Shown: positions 34,661 to 45,190 of the stretch, piece after piece
How the letters are laid out: the number at the start of each line of letters is the position of its first letter
Numbering within the stretch: position 1 is the first letter of the stretch
Source of the DNA: Littorina saxatilis
Taxonomy: Eukaryota; Mollusca; Gastropoda; Littorinimorpha; Littorinidae
Reading direction: 5' to 3'
Assembly (NCBI RefSeq): GCF_037325665.1
Contig: NC_090260.1
Span: 48,716,185 to 48,780,184, forward strand
Length of the DNA: 64,000 nucleotides
Notes under the pieces: model-generated
Databases searched by the model: none
Told to the model about the DNA's origin: nothing
The model's input: the letters and a program-made list of their open reading frames with translations, nothing else
Made by a program: the position numbers and the translations under genes

Positions 34661-35770
34661 ATTTAAAATTCAAACACAGTTATACAAGCATTTACATCTA
34701 CATTCATAGTCAGCAACGCTTGATTAAAAGCATACACCATCAAACATACATTACAACAGATTCTTCCACTAATAAAGTAATAAAAACATGAATAAAATAG
34801 GTAGTAAAAACAAGGAAATACCAGCTGAATACCCTTAATCAAACAGAACATGTTATTAATACTGAAAAACAGCCCTAAATGTGTATACACATTATCACAT
34901 TATCACTAAAAACATAAGATTGATTGAAGTTTATTTAAAAAAAGAAACACCCATGCAAAAAAATGTCAGCATAGAAATTGGATGCATGACTGTAACATTC
35001 TTTTTCACAAACCCATTCTGGCCGAGTGTTCACTTGAATGCACACCCTTATTGTAGCAAATCAAACAAATACACCAAAAAAACCTTAAAATAAGATTTTT
35101 GCTGACCGCTGAACACTTTAGTTACATATTTTCAAACAGCAAAGAAACATTACATAAATATAGTTAATTTTAAACAGATTTTCCCCTCACAGTATTAAGA
35201 TAGGAGATTTTCCCGCCAAGACGTGTGACACAGTCCTTCAAAATAAAAAAGTGAAAATGATATTTCAGCAAAATTCTAGCTAAAATATAACACAGCGAGA
35301 TGTTCAAGCCAAGTCAACTGAAATGTAAGTTTTGCATTTCAACCGTACATATCCCAAAGGGTGAAGAGTTGTGTTTTCTTTTCTTACTTTCTATGTACAA
35401 TACTGCCCTTAATAAGTATTACAAATAATTTCACAGAAAAAAAGCTGGATAAAATCAAAACTGCATACTAACGTCTATTTTAACATGAAAATAGGATGCA
35501 GAAATTGTAACCCCATTATTTTTCAGAAACCCATTCTGACAGGGTGTTCACTCAAATAAATCTAATTGTAGCAAATCAAATAATAAACAAAGCAAAATGA
35601 TAACACAAACAAAACAAAAATCAAAGAAACTAATATTTCAGCAAAATTCTAGCTTACAAATAACATGCTGAGATTCTCAAGGCAAAGCAACTAAAATTTA
35701 AGTCATGCATTTTAGTGAACATTACAATCATACTCTCTCATTTTTTTTTTAGTTTTTTTTTTTTACATTA

Positions 35771-36418
35771 GAGACTTTAAGAAGGGCTACCACATTCATA
35801 TGGTTGGCATTTTCGTGGTTGCAAAAAACACTCGGCGGGGGAACACCATGTGTCGCTAGTACAGCGGTTAAGAGGACAGAAGAATTTCGTTTCGCTGGTC
35901 GCACCGGTTCAGAAGTGTCGATCAGATAATACCAGCTGCCTCACTTCTGCTGAAACGCATCAGATACTCAGGCCACAACTCAACACATCATAAACTTTAA
36001 CTGCTTCATGCATTTTTCTCCTCTAGGCGGCTTGACCAGCCGACTGAAAAGTTGAGTCGGCCTGATGTTTGGGTCGCCATCTTGAAATTTCTTTCGTCTG
36101 CTCAGTCACTCACTTACCCAATTCAAGCCTGCTTTACGGCTTTTTAAACTTGATTTTTAAAAACATTTCAATGATAAATCGCGCCTAAAGATGTCAGAGC
36201 ATACATCGATTACACAAGGTAGGCATATTTTATGACTATTCGAATATAAAACGCGACCGAAGTCACTTTCGTCAGAATGACCAATTCTACAAATTTCGTT
36301 TCTCTTGGCGAAGCGAATTTCTGTTCGTAGAGATCGGAAGTCACGTGTACTCAAAAAGGTGTGACGTTTTACAACCGAAAATGCCAACGAAACGAATGTG
36401 GTAGTGCTTCTTAATCTC
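35771..36418. mobile_element. MITE with long inverted ends (again at 49624-50271)
   Basis: The left end gagactttaagaagggctac plus cacattcatatggttggcattttc pairs with the right end gaaaatgccaacgaaacgaa plus tgtggtagtgcttcttaatctctc. About 650 bp. A 76-codon minus frame inside (36157-36387) has no recognised domain. Confidence 0.7.
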
Positions 36419-36992
36419 TCTATTATCCCAAAGAGTGAAGAGAAGTCTTTTTACTTTCTATGTACAAACCTGCCCTTTTGTAACAGTAATTACTTTTAAT
36501 TTCTGAGAAATTAAAAATTAAAACATACACACACGCCTTGTTCAACATAAGAACTGGAGGCATAAATTGTAACCTCATCATTTTTCAGAAACCCATTCTA
36601 TTAGGGTGTTCCCTGGAATACTGCCTCATTGTAGCAAATCAAATACAAAAATAAAAATAACCAACTTAAAATAAGATTTTTGCCGACAGCTTAACACTTT
36701 AGCCACACTGTCAAAAACCAATCAAAGAAATAGCATAAAAAGAGCTTTTCAACAGAATTTGCCCTAATAGATAAAGATTGAATTTTTTTTTCAAATTAAG
36801 ACTCCTCATTAGAGGTGTGTCACAGTCTGTCAAAATCAAATCAAAGAAAACAATATTCCAGGAAAATGCTAGATTAAATATGGCATGATGAGATTTGCAA
36901 GCCAAATCAACTTTCTTTTTTGATGTACAATGCCGTGACTTTCATAATTATTATAACATAAGAATGTAAGATTTAATAAAACCTGCAGATGT

Positions 36993-37469
36993 TTGTTTGT
37001 TTGTTTGTTTATTTGTTGCTTAACGTCCAGCCGACTACGCAGAGCCATATCAGGACGAGGAAGGGGGGGATGAAGGGGGCCACTTGTCAAGCGATTCCTG
37101 TTTACAAATGCACTAACCCATTACTTGTGTCCCAGCAGGCTTTAGTAAAACTAAATTAATACCTACTGGAAGATTACCAGTTTCCAGTATGTTAAAATAG
37201 GCTTAACCTATCTACTGCTGGACTTACATCAGAACACTAACAGATTAAACTATACATGAATCGCGAGACAAGCGGCAAGAGAAGAGATTTTTGGAAAAAA
37301 TACAGGTGAATGAGCAAGAAGGCAGAAAAAAGAAAAGAATTCATGAAGAAAAAGAGAGCATGACAGGAAAGAGGAACCAAAAATCTACCTAACAGCAAAC
37401 TAGAAAGCTCCTGCGGTTCCAAAAACAGGAGGGGCTTTTAATTTCATAACCGCAGTGCCCCACTGCGGG
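36993..37469 (-). mobile_element. SINE-like retroposon with 13-bp target duplication (again at 50846-51322)
   Basis: aacctgcagatgt stands at 36980-36992 and 37470-37482. The minus strand begins with a GC-rich head (cccgcagtggggcactgcgg) and ends with gatatggctctgcgtagtcg, gctggacgttaagcaac and a (CAAA)n run. Its 3' end matches that of the SINE at 30883-31190, so both probably use the same LINE machinery. About 477 bp. Confidence 0.88.
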
Positions 37470-37753
37470 AACCTGCAGATGTGAAGTGTTGTTTTTGGTG
37501 TTTGTTTTTTCTCAACATGGGATTGTGTTTACAGCCAACAATTTTGACAAACCTACCAATCCATACTTTCAGTTTCCTTTATGCCATGTGGCAGAAATAC
37601 CAGCTGCAAACCAAGATGATGTAAGCTGCCTCTACAAATACAGAGTAAGGCCTTTAATCTCAACTCAAAAGTTTTCCCTAGAGCTGACCCTTCACCAGTT
37701 AGCGCTCCCAAGAGATCAGTCTCTCATTTGCAACTTCTGACCATTATAGGTAC

Positions 37754-39928
37754 CTACTTTGACCTTATTTGCTTGAGACGATTGTGGACACAGTATTTAA
37801 TGTCCTTCCAGGATCTGTGCTTTAGAACACTACTTTCTGCCTGTTTGCATCTTTCTGCTTCAAGTTTTTGCGGGACTTTATTCATTGAAAAACATGCAGC
37901 CAAATGTTTCTCAACTGCAGCAATTTCCTCTTTTTTCCAAGGCATTTTCTTCTGAGTTTTTGTTCCATCAGGCCTTCTCTTCTGAGTCAGTGTTTTACCC
38001 CCTTTAGCTGATGTACTGGTAGCTGGGGCGATGGTAAGGGAAACATCACCAACGGATGCACAAGCTCCAGCTGTATTTTCATTTGAAAGAGAGCAAGATG
38101 GTGGTCTTTCTTCTTTAGACACTTCAGCGCTGGCAGTGGCAGCAGGTTCCTCATCTTCATTCTCTTCATCTGCAGGTAGAATTTCTTCTTCAAGACTCTT
38201 TTCGTCAATTTCTTCGGGTATATCAACACCTCTGTTGAGTTTGAAGAGGACACTGGCTACCTTTGCCTTCTGAACAATCTGAATTGGCTTTCTGTAGACA
38301 CCCCTGTGGATGCGAATGTCATGTCCGAGAAAGCCTGCCAGTTGGTCTTCCTCTAACTTTGACAACTCCATCGCTTGGCTAAGTGTTGCTAGTTGTTTCC
38401 TGAGGTTGGTGGCTGTGAACAGTGATTCAGAATCCACCTGCGCCTTCTGTGCATAGGTCCTAAGGACGTCAGAGTCCCTAAAGGGCTTCTCACCACTTGA
38501 GGCAAATAAGTATGGACTTGTGATGTCTTTCTCAGCTCTCATCTTCAACAAACGCTCAACAGCATGAACCATGCTTGGTGTCAAGAGGATGGGCACAGGT
38601 CGTGTGAACTTTCCTTTGATTTCCACTCTTTGTAGGATCTTGACAAGCTTTTGCTCAGTTGTTGTCAGAGTTTTCAGCATTTCCTCCTCAATTGACGACG
38701 ACTGCAACACTTGAAAGTCCTGAACTTTCATTCTCTGCAACTCCCCTCCTCTTTTTCTGTTGAAGATGGTCAGAGAGGCTAGTGTGGCTTTGGCCAGGAC
38801 ACTGTATTCAGTTGATTGCATGTCCTCGTTGATCACACCATTCACTTTCTCGACGTCTTTCAAAGAGGGAAGGAGGAGCTGTTTGTTCATTTTAGCCATT
38901 GTGACCGACTGAGCAGCACCTGCTGAGACAGAATCATGCCAATCACTCGCCAGGAGAGAAGAAAAGTTTTGGACTTTTTCCAGCAAAAGCTTGTCACTGG
39001 ATTTGATGGCTTCCGACACAAGAATTTTACAGCAGGTCTTCAGAGAGTAGCCAAGTTTGAGAGCCAGGTTCCCTTTCTTGTAAGCATGGCTTGGTTCTTC
39101 AAAGTGAGCCATGGCTCGGACTGTTTCAATGACCAAATCAAAATGGATAGGATCAAGTGCTTGTTTAAGGCTTGCAACCTTCATTTCAGATTTTGCCTTT
39201 AACTCCAAGACCAAACGCCCTAGTTCTCTCAGCCGGCTGCTGATGTTGCCCCTAGTATGTTCTTCCACATCTTTTTTGTAGAACAACCTGGAACCAAACT
39301 TGATGATCAGACTGTCATTTGCTATGACTCTCATGACGGCGTCATCTCTCATTCTTCCAACAACAGCTTGAAAGAAGGCACTGTTCTTTTCTTTTCCAAT
39401 GGGAAGCATGTATGATCCTACCTTGGAACACTCGCCCCACTTCAAGTGCTTACTTGGATCTGGATTTTGTGGACAGTTGTGCAAATGCTTACTCAACAGG
39501 GACTTGGCATACAGCCCTTGGCAAAACCTGCAGGCTGAAAGTTGACCTACCTGGCGACCTGCTTTTCTGTACTTTGGAATGACTGTTCCGGACTGGCCTT
39601 CCAACACATCATAGTTGTGTTTATAGTCTCCCTCATTGAGCAATCTTACAAACCCGTTCCTTCTCTCTTTGGATCCTTTGGGAAGTCTCAAAACTGCCGC
39701 CACATCCGCTCCGTGAGCATGGACCTTTGTCAAATGTGTCGACATTTTTACTACCATTTTTGAACAAAATTTGCATGAATGTTTTTTACCCCATTTGTTT
39801 TCCTGGGGAGCTTTTTCTGCAACATGTAAAGGATCAGCTCTAGATTTGTCTTGTTTGCAAGGTGTAACTAGGGCAGGATACATTACGCTATCACAGTCGG
39901 AGTCAGACTCATCAGTCTCAGGCTGCAC
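37754..39928 (-). CDS. Zinc-finger / tyrosine-recombinase-like / SANT protein (copy 1)
   Basis: A single open frame of about 724 codons. Numbering from the codon at 39928: a zinc finger C52-x2-C55...H65-x4-H70, then a C2HC finger C133-x2-C136...H148-x3-C152. A helical middle part leads into a tyrosine-recombinase-like core: NRKRGGEL (Arg 393), TNLRKQ (Arg 510), and LGHDIRIHRGVY with His 536 and Tyr 545 nine residues apart, the spacing of the recombinase nucleophile. An acidic/Ser linker (575-640) follows, then a SANT/Myb-like C-terminus (PWKKEEIAAVEKHL, RSWKDIKYCVHN). The codon at 39928 is GTG. The first ATG is at 39883, but the frame is open and acidic up to 39952, where a SINE stands. This fits a family of uncharacterised animal proteins, possibly descended from Crypton-like DNA transposons. 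DNA binding is likely and catalysis unproven. Confidence 0.8.
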   Translation of the reverse strand: MQPETDESDSDCDSVMYPALVTPCKQDKSRADPLHVAEKAPQENKWGKKHSCKFCSKMVVKMSTHLTKVHAHGADVAAVLRLPKGSKERRNGFVRLLNEGDYKHNYDVLEGQSGTVIPKYRKAGRQVGQLSACRFCQGLYAKSLLSKHLHNCPQNPDPSKHLKWGECSKVGSYMLPIGKEKNSAFFQAVVGRMRDDAVMRVIANDSLIIKFGSRLFYKKDVEEHTRGNISSRLRELGRLVLELKAKSEMKVASLKQALDPIHFDLVIETVRAMAHFEEPSHAYKKGNLALKLGYSLKTCCKILVSEAIKSSDKLLLEKVQNFSSLLASDWHDSVSAGAAQSVTMAKMNKQLLLPSLKDVEKVNGVINEDMQSTEYSVLAKATLASLTIFNRKRGGELQRMKVQDFQVLQSSSIEEEMLKTLTTTEQKLVKILQRVEIKGKFTRPVPILLTPSMVHAVERLLKMRAEKDITSPYLFASSGEKPFRDSDVLRTYAQKAQVDSESLFTATNLRKQLATLSQAMELSKLEEDQLAGFLGHDIRIHRGVYRKPIQIVQKAKVASVLFKLNRGVDIPEEIDEKSLEEEILPADEENEDEEPAATASAEVSKEERPPSCSLSNENTAGACASVGDVSLTIAPATSTSAKGGKTLTQKRRPDGTKTQKKMPWKKEEIAAVEKHLAACFSMNKVPQKLEAERCKQAESSVLKHRSWKDIKYCVHNRLKQIRSK

Positions 39929-39952
39929 AACTTGGTCGTCATCAGGATCCCT

Positions 39953-40530
39953 TTTACTTTACTTTATTTGGTGTTTAACGTCGTTTTCAACCACGAAGGT
40001 TATATCGCGACGAGGGAAAGGGGGGAGATGGGATAGAGCCACTTGTTAAGTGTTTCTTGTTCACAAAAGCACTAATCAAAAAATTGCTCCAGGGGCTTGC
40101 AACGTAGTACAATATATGACCTTACTGGGAGAATGCAAGTTTCCAGTACAAAGGACTAAACATTTCTTACATACTGCTTGACTAAAATCTTTACAAACAT
40201 TGACTATATTCTATACAAGAACCACTTAACAAGGGTAAAAGGAGAAACAGAATCCGTTAGTCGCCTCTTACAACATGCGGGGTGCAGAGAAATAAGGATG
40301 TGGAAAAGAAGACTTTTGGTAAGTGAAATAAAGGTGATGGATCCGGTCAGGTAGAAATAAGACAACAAGAAAAGAATTGGAAAACTGCAGGGAATAGTAG
40401 GGAGAGTTTTCTTGGAAGGAAATATAGGTGAAAGGACTGGTAAGGCAGAAATAAGACAAAAGAAGAGAAGTAAAGGGGTGGGGTAGCTCTGTTTAAACGC
40501 TCCCGCCGCGTGAAGGCGACCCCATGGGAG
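39953..40530 (-). mobile_element. SINE-like retroposon inside the recombinase-like gene (again at 53806-54383)
   Basis: Target duplication catcagg(a/g)tccct at 39940-39952 and 40531-40543, 13 bp with one mismatch. The minus strand starts ctcccatggggtcgccttca plus cgcggcgggagcg and ends with gttgaaaacgacgttaaaca and caccaaataaagtaaagtaa. The 3' half matches the copy at 30404-30822. The element separates the main frame of the gene from the N-terminal coding piece at 40531-40614. Confidence 0.85.
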
Positions 40531-40614
40531 CATCAGGGTCCCTGTCAGACACCAGCTTGGAGCCCCGTTCACCCTCCACGCCAGGCCCAACTTGATCCTC
40601 GTAATCATCGTCAC
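40531..40614 (-). CDS. N-terminal coding piece of the recombinase-like gene, beyond the SINE
   Basis: A splice acceptor (ttcttttcag, ending at 40615) opens a stretch of about 27 codons rich in Asp/Glu (DDDYEDQVGPGVEGERG...), which runs into the target duplication at the edge of the SINE. The main frame on the other side of the SINE begins with similarly acidic codons in the same register. I infer one original exon split by the insertion. Upstream exons are not identified. Repeats at 54384-54467. Confidence 0.6.
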
Positions 40615-40649
40615 CTGAAAAGAAATAAATCATATTTTTCAGATAACTT

Positions 40650-43640
40650 TTCTTTTCATCCTGATAACAATGTCACCATGGAACCCCTACAATTGACTAC
40701 ACTACATGGATTAAGGGCAGAGGTGGCACGGAATTTTGATCCAAAATGGTCCCATGATGTGATTTGGGTTTTTATCATTTTTAGGCAGTTTGAACACCCT
40801 AGAATAACTGCATGATGTTTATTTTGTCAATTTCATCCTCTTTTTTCAATAAAGTGATGATTTGCAAAGTGAGTGAATGCTAAAAATATGCAGACTTATA
40901 ACAAAAATCGATTTTTTCATGGCAGAGCAGCAGCAACATGTCGATGAGTTTGTCAAAGTTATTGCATGCAGCGTACTCAGCGGGAATTTCCGTTTGTTGA
41001 CGATGTCACAGTCATGGAAATAAAGCCCGTTTGTGTCCCTCAACGGCCGCAACACAAGAGCTGGCGAAGGCTACTTTCACTTGCAAAATGTTCCATATTT
41101 GGAAAGTGACCTTTACCTTTGAAAATCTATTCGCTGATTGGTCATTTCCAATAACTTTCAGCCGGGAAGTAGTTCTGCGCATTCGCGCGCACCACATCCG
41201 CATAAACACGCGAACCTTATTTCGAATCGGTTCGACGTCTCAAACAGCGATATTTCTCCCAACTCGGCCTCTAAAAGATAAATTCGGCGGGTGTCTATCA
41301 TGCAAGAGGCAGGGGAAGTTACAACTTGCGGCAGATCGAGCAACGAAGAAAAATAAGCTAGCGGTCGGTGTGAATGTCGAGTCCACGACGCCTGAATAAC
41401 AGGTACAGAGGTAGGACGTCAGGCCTTGTTTATCTCACATAAACTCCACCTTGACTGTCCCAGTTACATCCTAAAGTACTGCTAATCGAACTTCGGACCC
41501 ATCTCCCACTCATGTATCTCATTCTTGGTGAAACAATGATATTTTGACTTAGATATTTGCTTCGTTGCAAAATCCAACTTTTCTCATTCAAGGAACGCAA
41601 CAACTAGGTGCATTTTCCGGTGAATCAAATGTTGGGCTAAATCTTTTGGATTTCATCCCGACTCTATTTCACCAATAAGAAATGTATATTCTTTTCTCCC
41701 TCTAGATCATTGAATCCCTTGAAATTGTCAGGGAAACATTATGTCTAGAGTTTATTTTGGCAGAAGCCCGACTGACGTCCTGCCTAAAGGCAAAGTTCCA
41801 TGAGTTTTGGAAAAAATAATGCTTACTTCGAAGCAATTTCCGATCAAAAATCGGCCACTTTTTGTGCAATGGAAACAAGAATTAGCAGAAACCACATGTC
41901 TGCTCCTGCGATAAAACTGAGAACATCAAGAGTAGCAAGTAAAATTCCACACGCCTTTTTTCCAGCTGATCATAATCATTGTACTTGATGTTTCATTGAG
42001 TGTTATAGCAACAGTCTGATGTCCATATGTGCAACTTTGGACTGATAGGGGATTGTGAAGAGCACTTGGAGTATAAGAAAATGTCAGTGAAAAGTACCCG
42101 CATGCACACATACTCTTGGTTTGTCAATCTGTCTTCACTGTGCGCAGCAAAACACTTCACAAACTTTCAAATGCAATTTTCTCAGAATGTGATTTTCAAG
42201 GACGGTAACCACACGGCGATGATCTTCACATCCCATATCTACTTGTGGTAGACTACTAATTTTTTTCCCCCAAGCATTTTTACCCATTAAAAGATCCACA
42301 GGCAAAAACATTGCACAAAAGAGTCTTTTTATGTGTTTTTGCTTGAGGCAGGTTTCATGGTATCAGGCCATTTTGATAGTCTCAGATTTGTTTAGTCTTT
42401 TAAATCCATATCTGTGAGAATCTGCTGTATTTGTTGTATTAACATGCAAACTAGTTGTTGTTTAAATACTTTTTTGAAAATAAAAGTTGAAATTTTTGAT
42501 AATGTGTTTATTTATGTGCGTGTGAATGGTGGCGATCGTCAAAATACGGATGGATGAATTTACTTTTGCCACAGCATCACTAAACAAAGAACTAAATTCC
42601 AACACACACATGCACAAGTATCAATGCTGTGGTGGTTGAGAGTGCCAGAACACATTGAAATGATTGTTTTTCAACAACAATCGATATCCATAACACAAAT
42701 TCTAACTTATACTAGCTCCGCAAAAAAAAATGTATGGGGATTCGGATCTGTCCGTCGGCATAGCGATATCAAGAGCATCGAAACTAATTGTGATTTCACA
42801 GGACAAAAACACAAGTTTACCTAATTTTGTATACTGTAAATACAAGTTTGTGCACCCTTGAAGTGAGTTATAATGTTGCCGAGGTCAATTTGCCCTTGAT
42901 CGACGCACGGTGACCCGAGTTTCAAAGTTGCGATCCAATCCGTCTAAACAATCTAGCGATCGCCACATTTTTCTTTTCATTCAAAAACTAACCGTTTGGG
43001 GAGGAAGTGACGTCACGTTGTTTTACGTTGACGCTCGCGCTCGACAGAAAAAGACCGCAACAGTTTTTCAGTTAAAAAAATCGCAAAGTAATTACATTTT
43101 CTGAGGTTTTCTAGTGTCCATATAGTAACAATCGCTACTCTAGCGATCGCCACTGAGTGTTGAAGTCACATTTAACTCCATTTTCGACTGTTTTAAGAAA
43201 CTATTTTGACGCTCAATCGTCACGTTTCAGTGTCGAAACACGTACTGTGCATTTGCAATCAGCCGGTGTGTCCAAACTGAAATGCGAGTGATGCCTCGAT
43301 TTGTGGCGATCGCTCACGTGGTTGACGGACAGAAATACCTTCTTAGGGGGTGGGGGAACAGTTACTCCTCCATACAATAATGGTGTTCACAAATGATTGC
43401 AAACTTGTCTCTTTATAAACTGTTCAGACATGTCTTCTCTTCAATAATTTTCAGTTTTGCTCGGTTTGTTAATCAGGAGCACCCTGCAGTAAATGTTTCA
43501 TCTGTGACAATGCTCGAAATGTTGACGTAATTCCAATGCCCATATCCTTCTCTTGTTATCTCATCTACCCAAAACCATTGAAGATAGAAAGACATTTATT
43601 GAACAAACTAGATGCACAACACCAGTCTTAACACGTTTTG
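40650..43640. other. Intron or upstream region without recognised gene (again at 54503-57490)
   Basis: Between the recombinase-like gene and the degenerate FN3 half exon no coding exon could be supported. It includes the CpG-rich segment at 41040-41350, and gcgatcgc-containing sequence around 42525-43320 where ggcgatcg/gcgatcgc recurs six or more times. Confidence 0.45.
41040..41350 (-). promoter_or_regulatory. Possible CpG-type promoter upstream of the recombinase-like gene (again at 54893-55203)
   Basis: A CpG-rich patch in AT-rich surroundings, containing on the minus strand gaccaatcagcg (strong CCAAT box, about 41134-41143) and an NRF1-like gcgcgaatgcgcag near 41175. It lies 430-740 bp upstream of the first recognised coding piece on the same strand. 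Composition and motifs only. The start site is not determined. Confidence 0.35.
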
Positions 43641-43647
43641 TTCTTAC

Positions 43648-43774
43648 ATGTATATGAAAATATTGATGACGGCTGCCACACGGAAATAGAACTCATCTCC
43701 AGTGACAAGTCCCTTCAGTGTCCTCGTCGTCTGTGGTCTTGTCAGCGCGACTCCATGTCATGCGCATGGCCTCA
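43648..43774 (-). pseudogene. Second half of an FN3 domain, reading frame disturbed (again at 57501-57627)
   Basis: The minus strand carries EAMRMTWSR in one frame and VALTRPQTTRTL followed by KGLVTGDEFYFRVAAV in another. Together these match the C-terminal half of titin/twitchin FN3 domains and would complete the half domain of the exon at 44891-45016. The stretch lies between an acceptor-like ctaacag and a gtaag and is 127 bp, not a multiple of three, unlike the other exons. Both copies share it, so it is not a random sequencing error in one of them. Either a decayed exon or a shared assembly error. Confidence 0.5.
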
Positions 43775-43944
43775 CTGTTAGGAAACGCTACCGTTGCTGA
43801 GCTTTGGTTTAGTTTTGTGTGTTGCATGTAGTTGACTTATTTGTACTTTGTGGGAAAGTACCGATATTATATTTTGTAAACACAATATTTATGCTTGGAC
43901 GAGAATGCAGGTGAACTTTCTAGTCCTGTCAAAACAAGTTGTTT

Positions 43945-44505
43945 CAGGCATGGGAATTGAAAATTGTAAAAAAGGCGGAAAATTTATTTAACTGAAGACG
44001 CGAAGCGTCAAGTCGACGGCGCGAAGCGCCTAGCCTTACTAGGGGGGGTCCGGGGGCATGCCCCCCCGGAAATTTTTATTCTCCAAAGAACCCAGATGGT
44101 GCAATCTGGTGTCATCTGAGCTCCAAGTTTGCCATTAAATTCTGTTTTTAGAATCAGAGTTTTTAGTACAAAAATGTACCAAATTTTGCTTACATGTATT
44201 ATATATGGTTTAAATTTGTAAAAAAATTTATCTGTTGAGACAAACAGGAAAATGTAACTTGTAACACAATCTGTGCAATCTGGTTTACTTTCAAACATAA
44301 AAGTTCAATAACTGAGGCGGGCGGTAGCAGTGCGTGAACAAAGTACGGAAAGTTTTCGCGGGCTTTTGCGCAAAGGCCAAAGTAACCGGTGCTTTTTTGT
44401 GTGCCTCCCCCCTTTATTTTTTCGGCGGACACTTTTGCATTTTCGGCGGAACAAAAAAAAAAATTCAGCGGAAATCCGCCATTCGGCGGACAATTCCCAT
44501 GCCTG
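43945..44505. mobile_element. MITE with caggcatgggaattg ends, hAT-like (again at 57798-58357)
   Basis: Perfect 15-bp terminal inverted repeats caggcatgggaattg, flanked on both sides by ttgttt. The CAGG start fits hAT, though the 6-bp flanking repeat is shorter than the usual 8. Inside are palindromic gacgcgaagcgtc, ggcgcgaagcgcc and a ccgggggcatgcccccccgg hairpin, then gcggaaatccgcc. Non-coding, about 560 bp. Confidence 0.75.
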
Positions 44506-44890
44506 TTGTTTACCATGCTGTTTAGTCGTGAGTTCGTGGCGTTCGTTCGGATTAAGTGAGTCGGCGCTTTTGATGTACGTCATACGGAGAATGTCGCTAG
44601 TTTAGTCCACGCACGGCTCGTATAATGTAGTTGTATCATGTTCGGTCTGGAATATTCTCGAGATTGAGTATTTACTATATATGCCAGCGCGATTCGTATG
44701 TAAAAAAAAACGCTTCTATTTGAGTTCTGCTACGTTGTGCAGTTGTATGTATTGAATGCTGAATAAATCCTCGAACTCAATTTGACGAGTTGTTTTCTGT
44801 TGCTGCGAAGACGGGCGACGTAGAATAAAAGAACACAACTATACGACATTTGAGAACTTGTGGCAATCTCAAGTGTCGTGTAACACTCAC

Positions 44891-45016
44891 GCTTCTCAAT
44901 GATGTAGCCAGTGATGGGCAAGCCTCCGTCATCTTGAGGTGGCTTCCAGTCCAGCTGGACAGAGTCGCGGGTGATGGCCTTTGCTTCCAAAGGTCCCACT
45001 GGTTTTCCCGGTGGTC
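44891..45016 (-). CDS. Titin/twitchin-like gene, FN3 half exon (copy 1)
   Basis: 126-bp exon with acceptor ttttcctag and donor gtgagt, phase 1 at both ends. It encodes the first half of an FN3 domain: PPGKPVGPLEAKAI, DSVQLDWKPPQDDGG, LPITGYIIEKR. The tryptophan, the DGG turn and the YIIEKR strand are standard for muscle giant-protein FN3 domains. It ends after strand C, so the rest of the domain must come from another exon. The candidate at 43648-43774 looks damaged. Identical in protein to 58742-58867. Confidence 0.85.
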
Positions 45017-45190
45017 CTAGGAAAACAACATGAAAATTTCATTAAGATGAATTACAAACAACAAAAGATAACTTTGAAGCTCTAAAGGGAAGCATTATAT
45101 GAGACATCATGTATGGCATAAAAAGACTTACCACAGAAACACAAACACAGAAAAGAGAATAATACATACAAATACAAAGTACAACACAAA

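Larger units (their letters stand above)
33840..36960. repeat. Old AT-rich tandem repeat, five diverged units (again at about 47700-50815)
   Basis: A motif set recurs: ttgtaacc.cat.a.ttttcag, then aacccattctg..agggtgtt, then ttgtagcaaatcaaat near 33905, 34315, 34990, 35500 and 36560. A second set (tcccaaagagtgaagag ... ctttctatgtacaatactgccc) recurs near 34155, 35350 and 36425. Allowing for the inserted SINE tail and MITE, the period is about 410-510 bp. Units are strongly diverged, so the array is old. No coding content. Confidence 0.7.

Noticed and set aside
37486-37740. 84-codon plus-strand frame next to the recombinase-like gene
   Set aside because: Antisense to the presumed 3' region of that gene, with no recognisable domain and no flanking exon signals.
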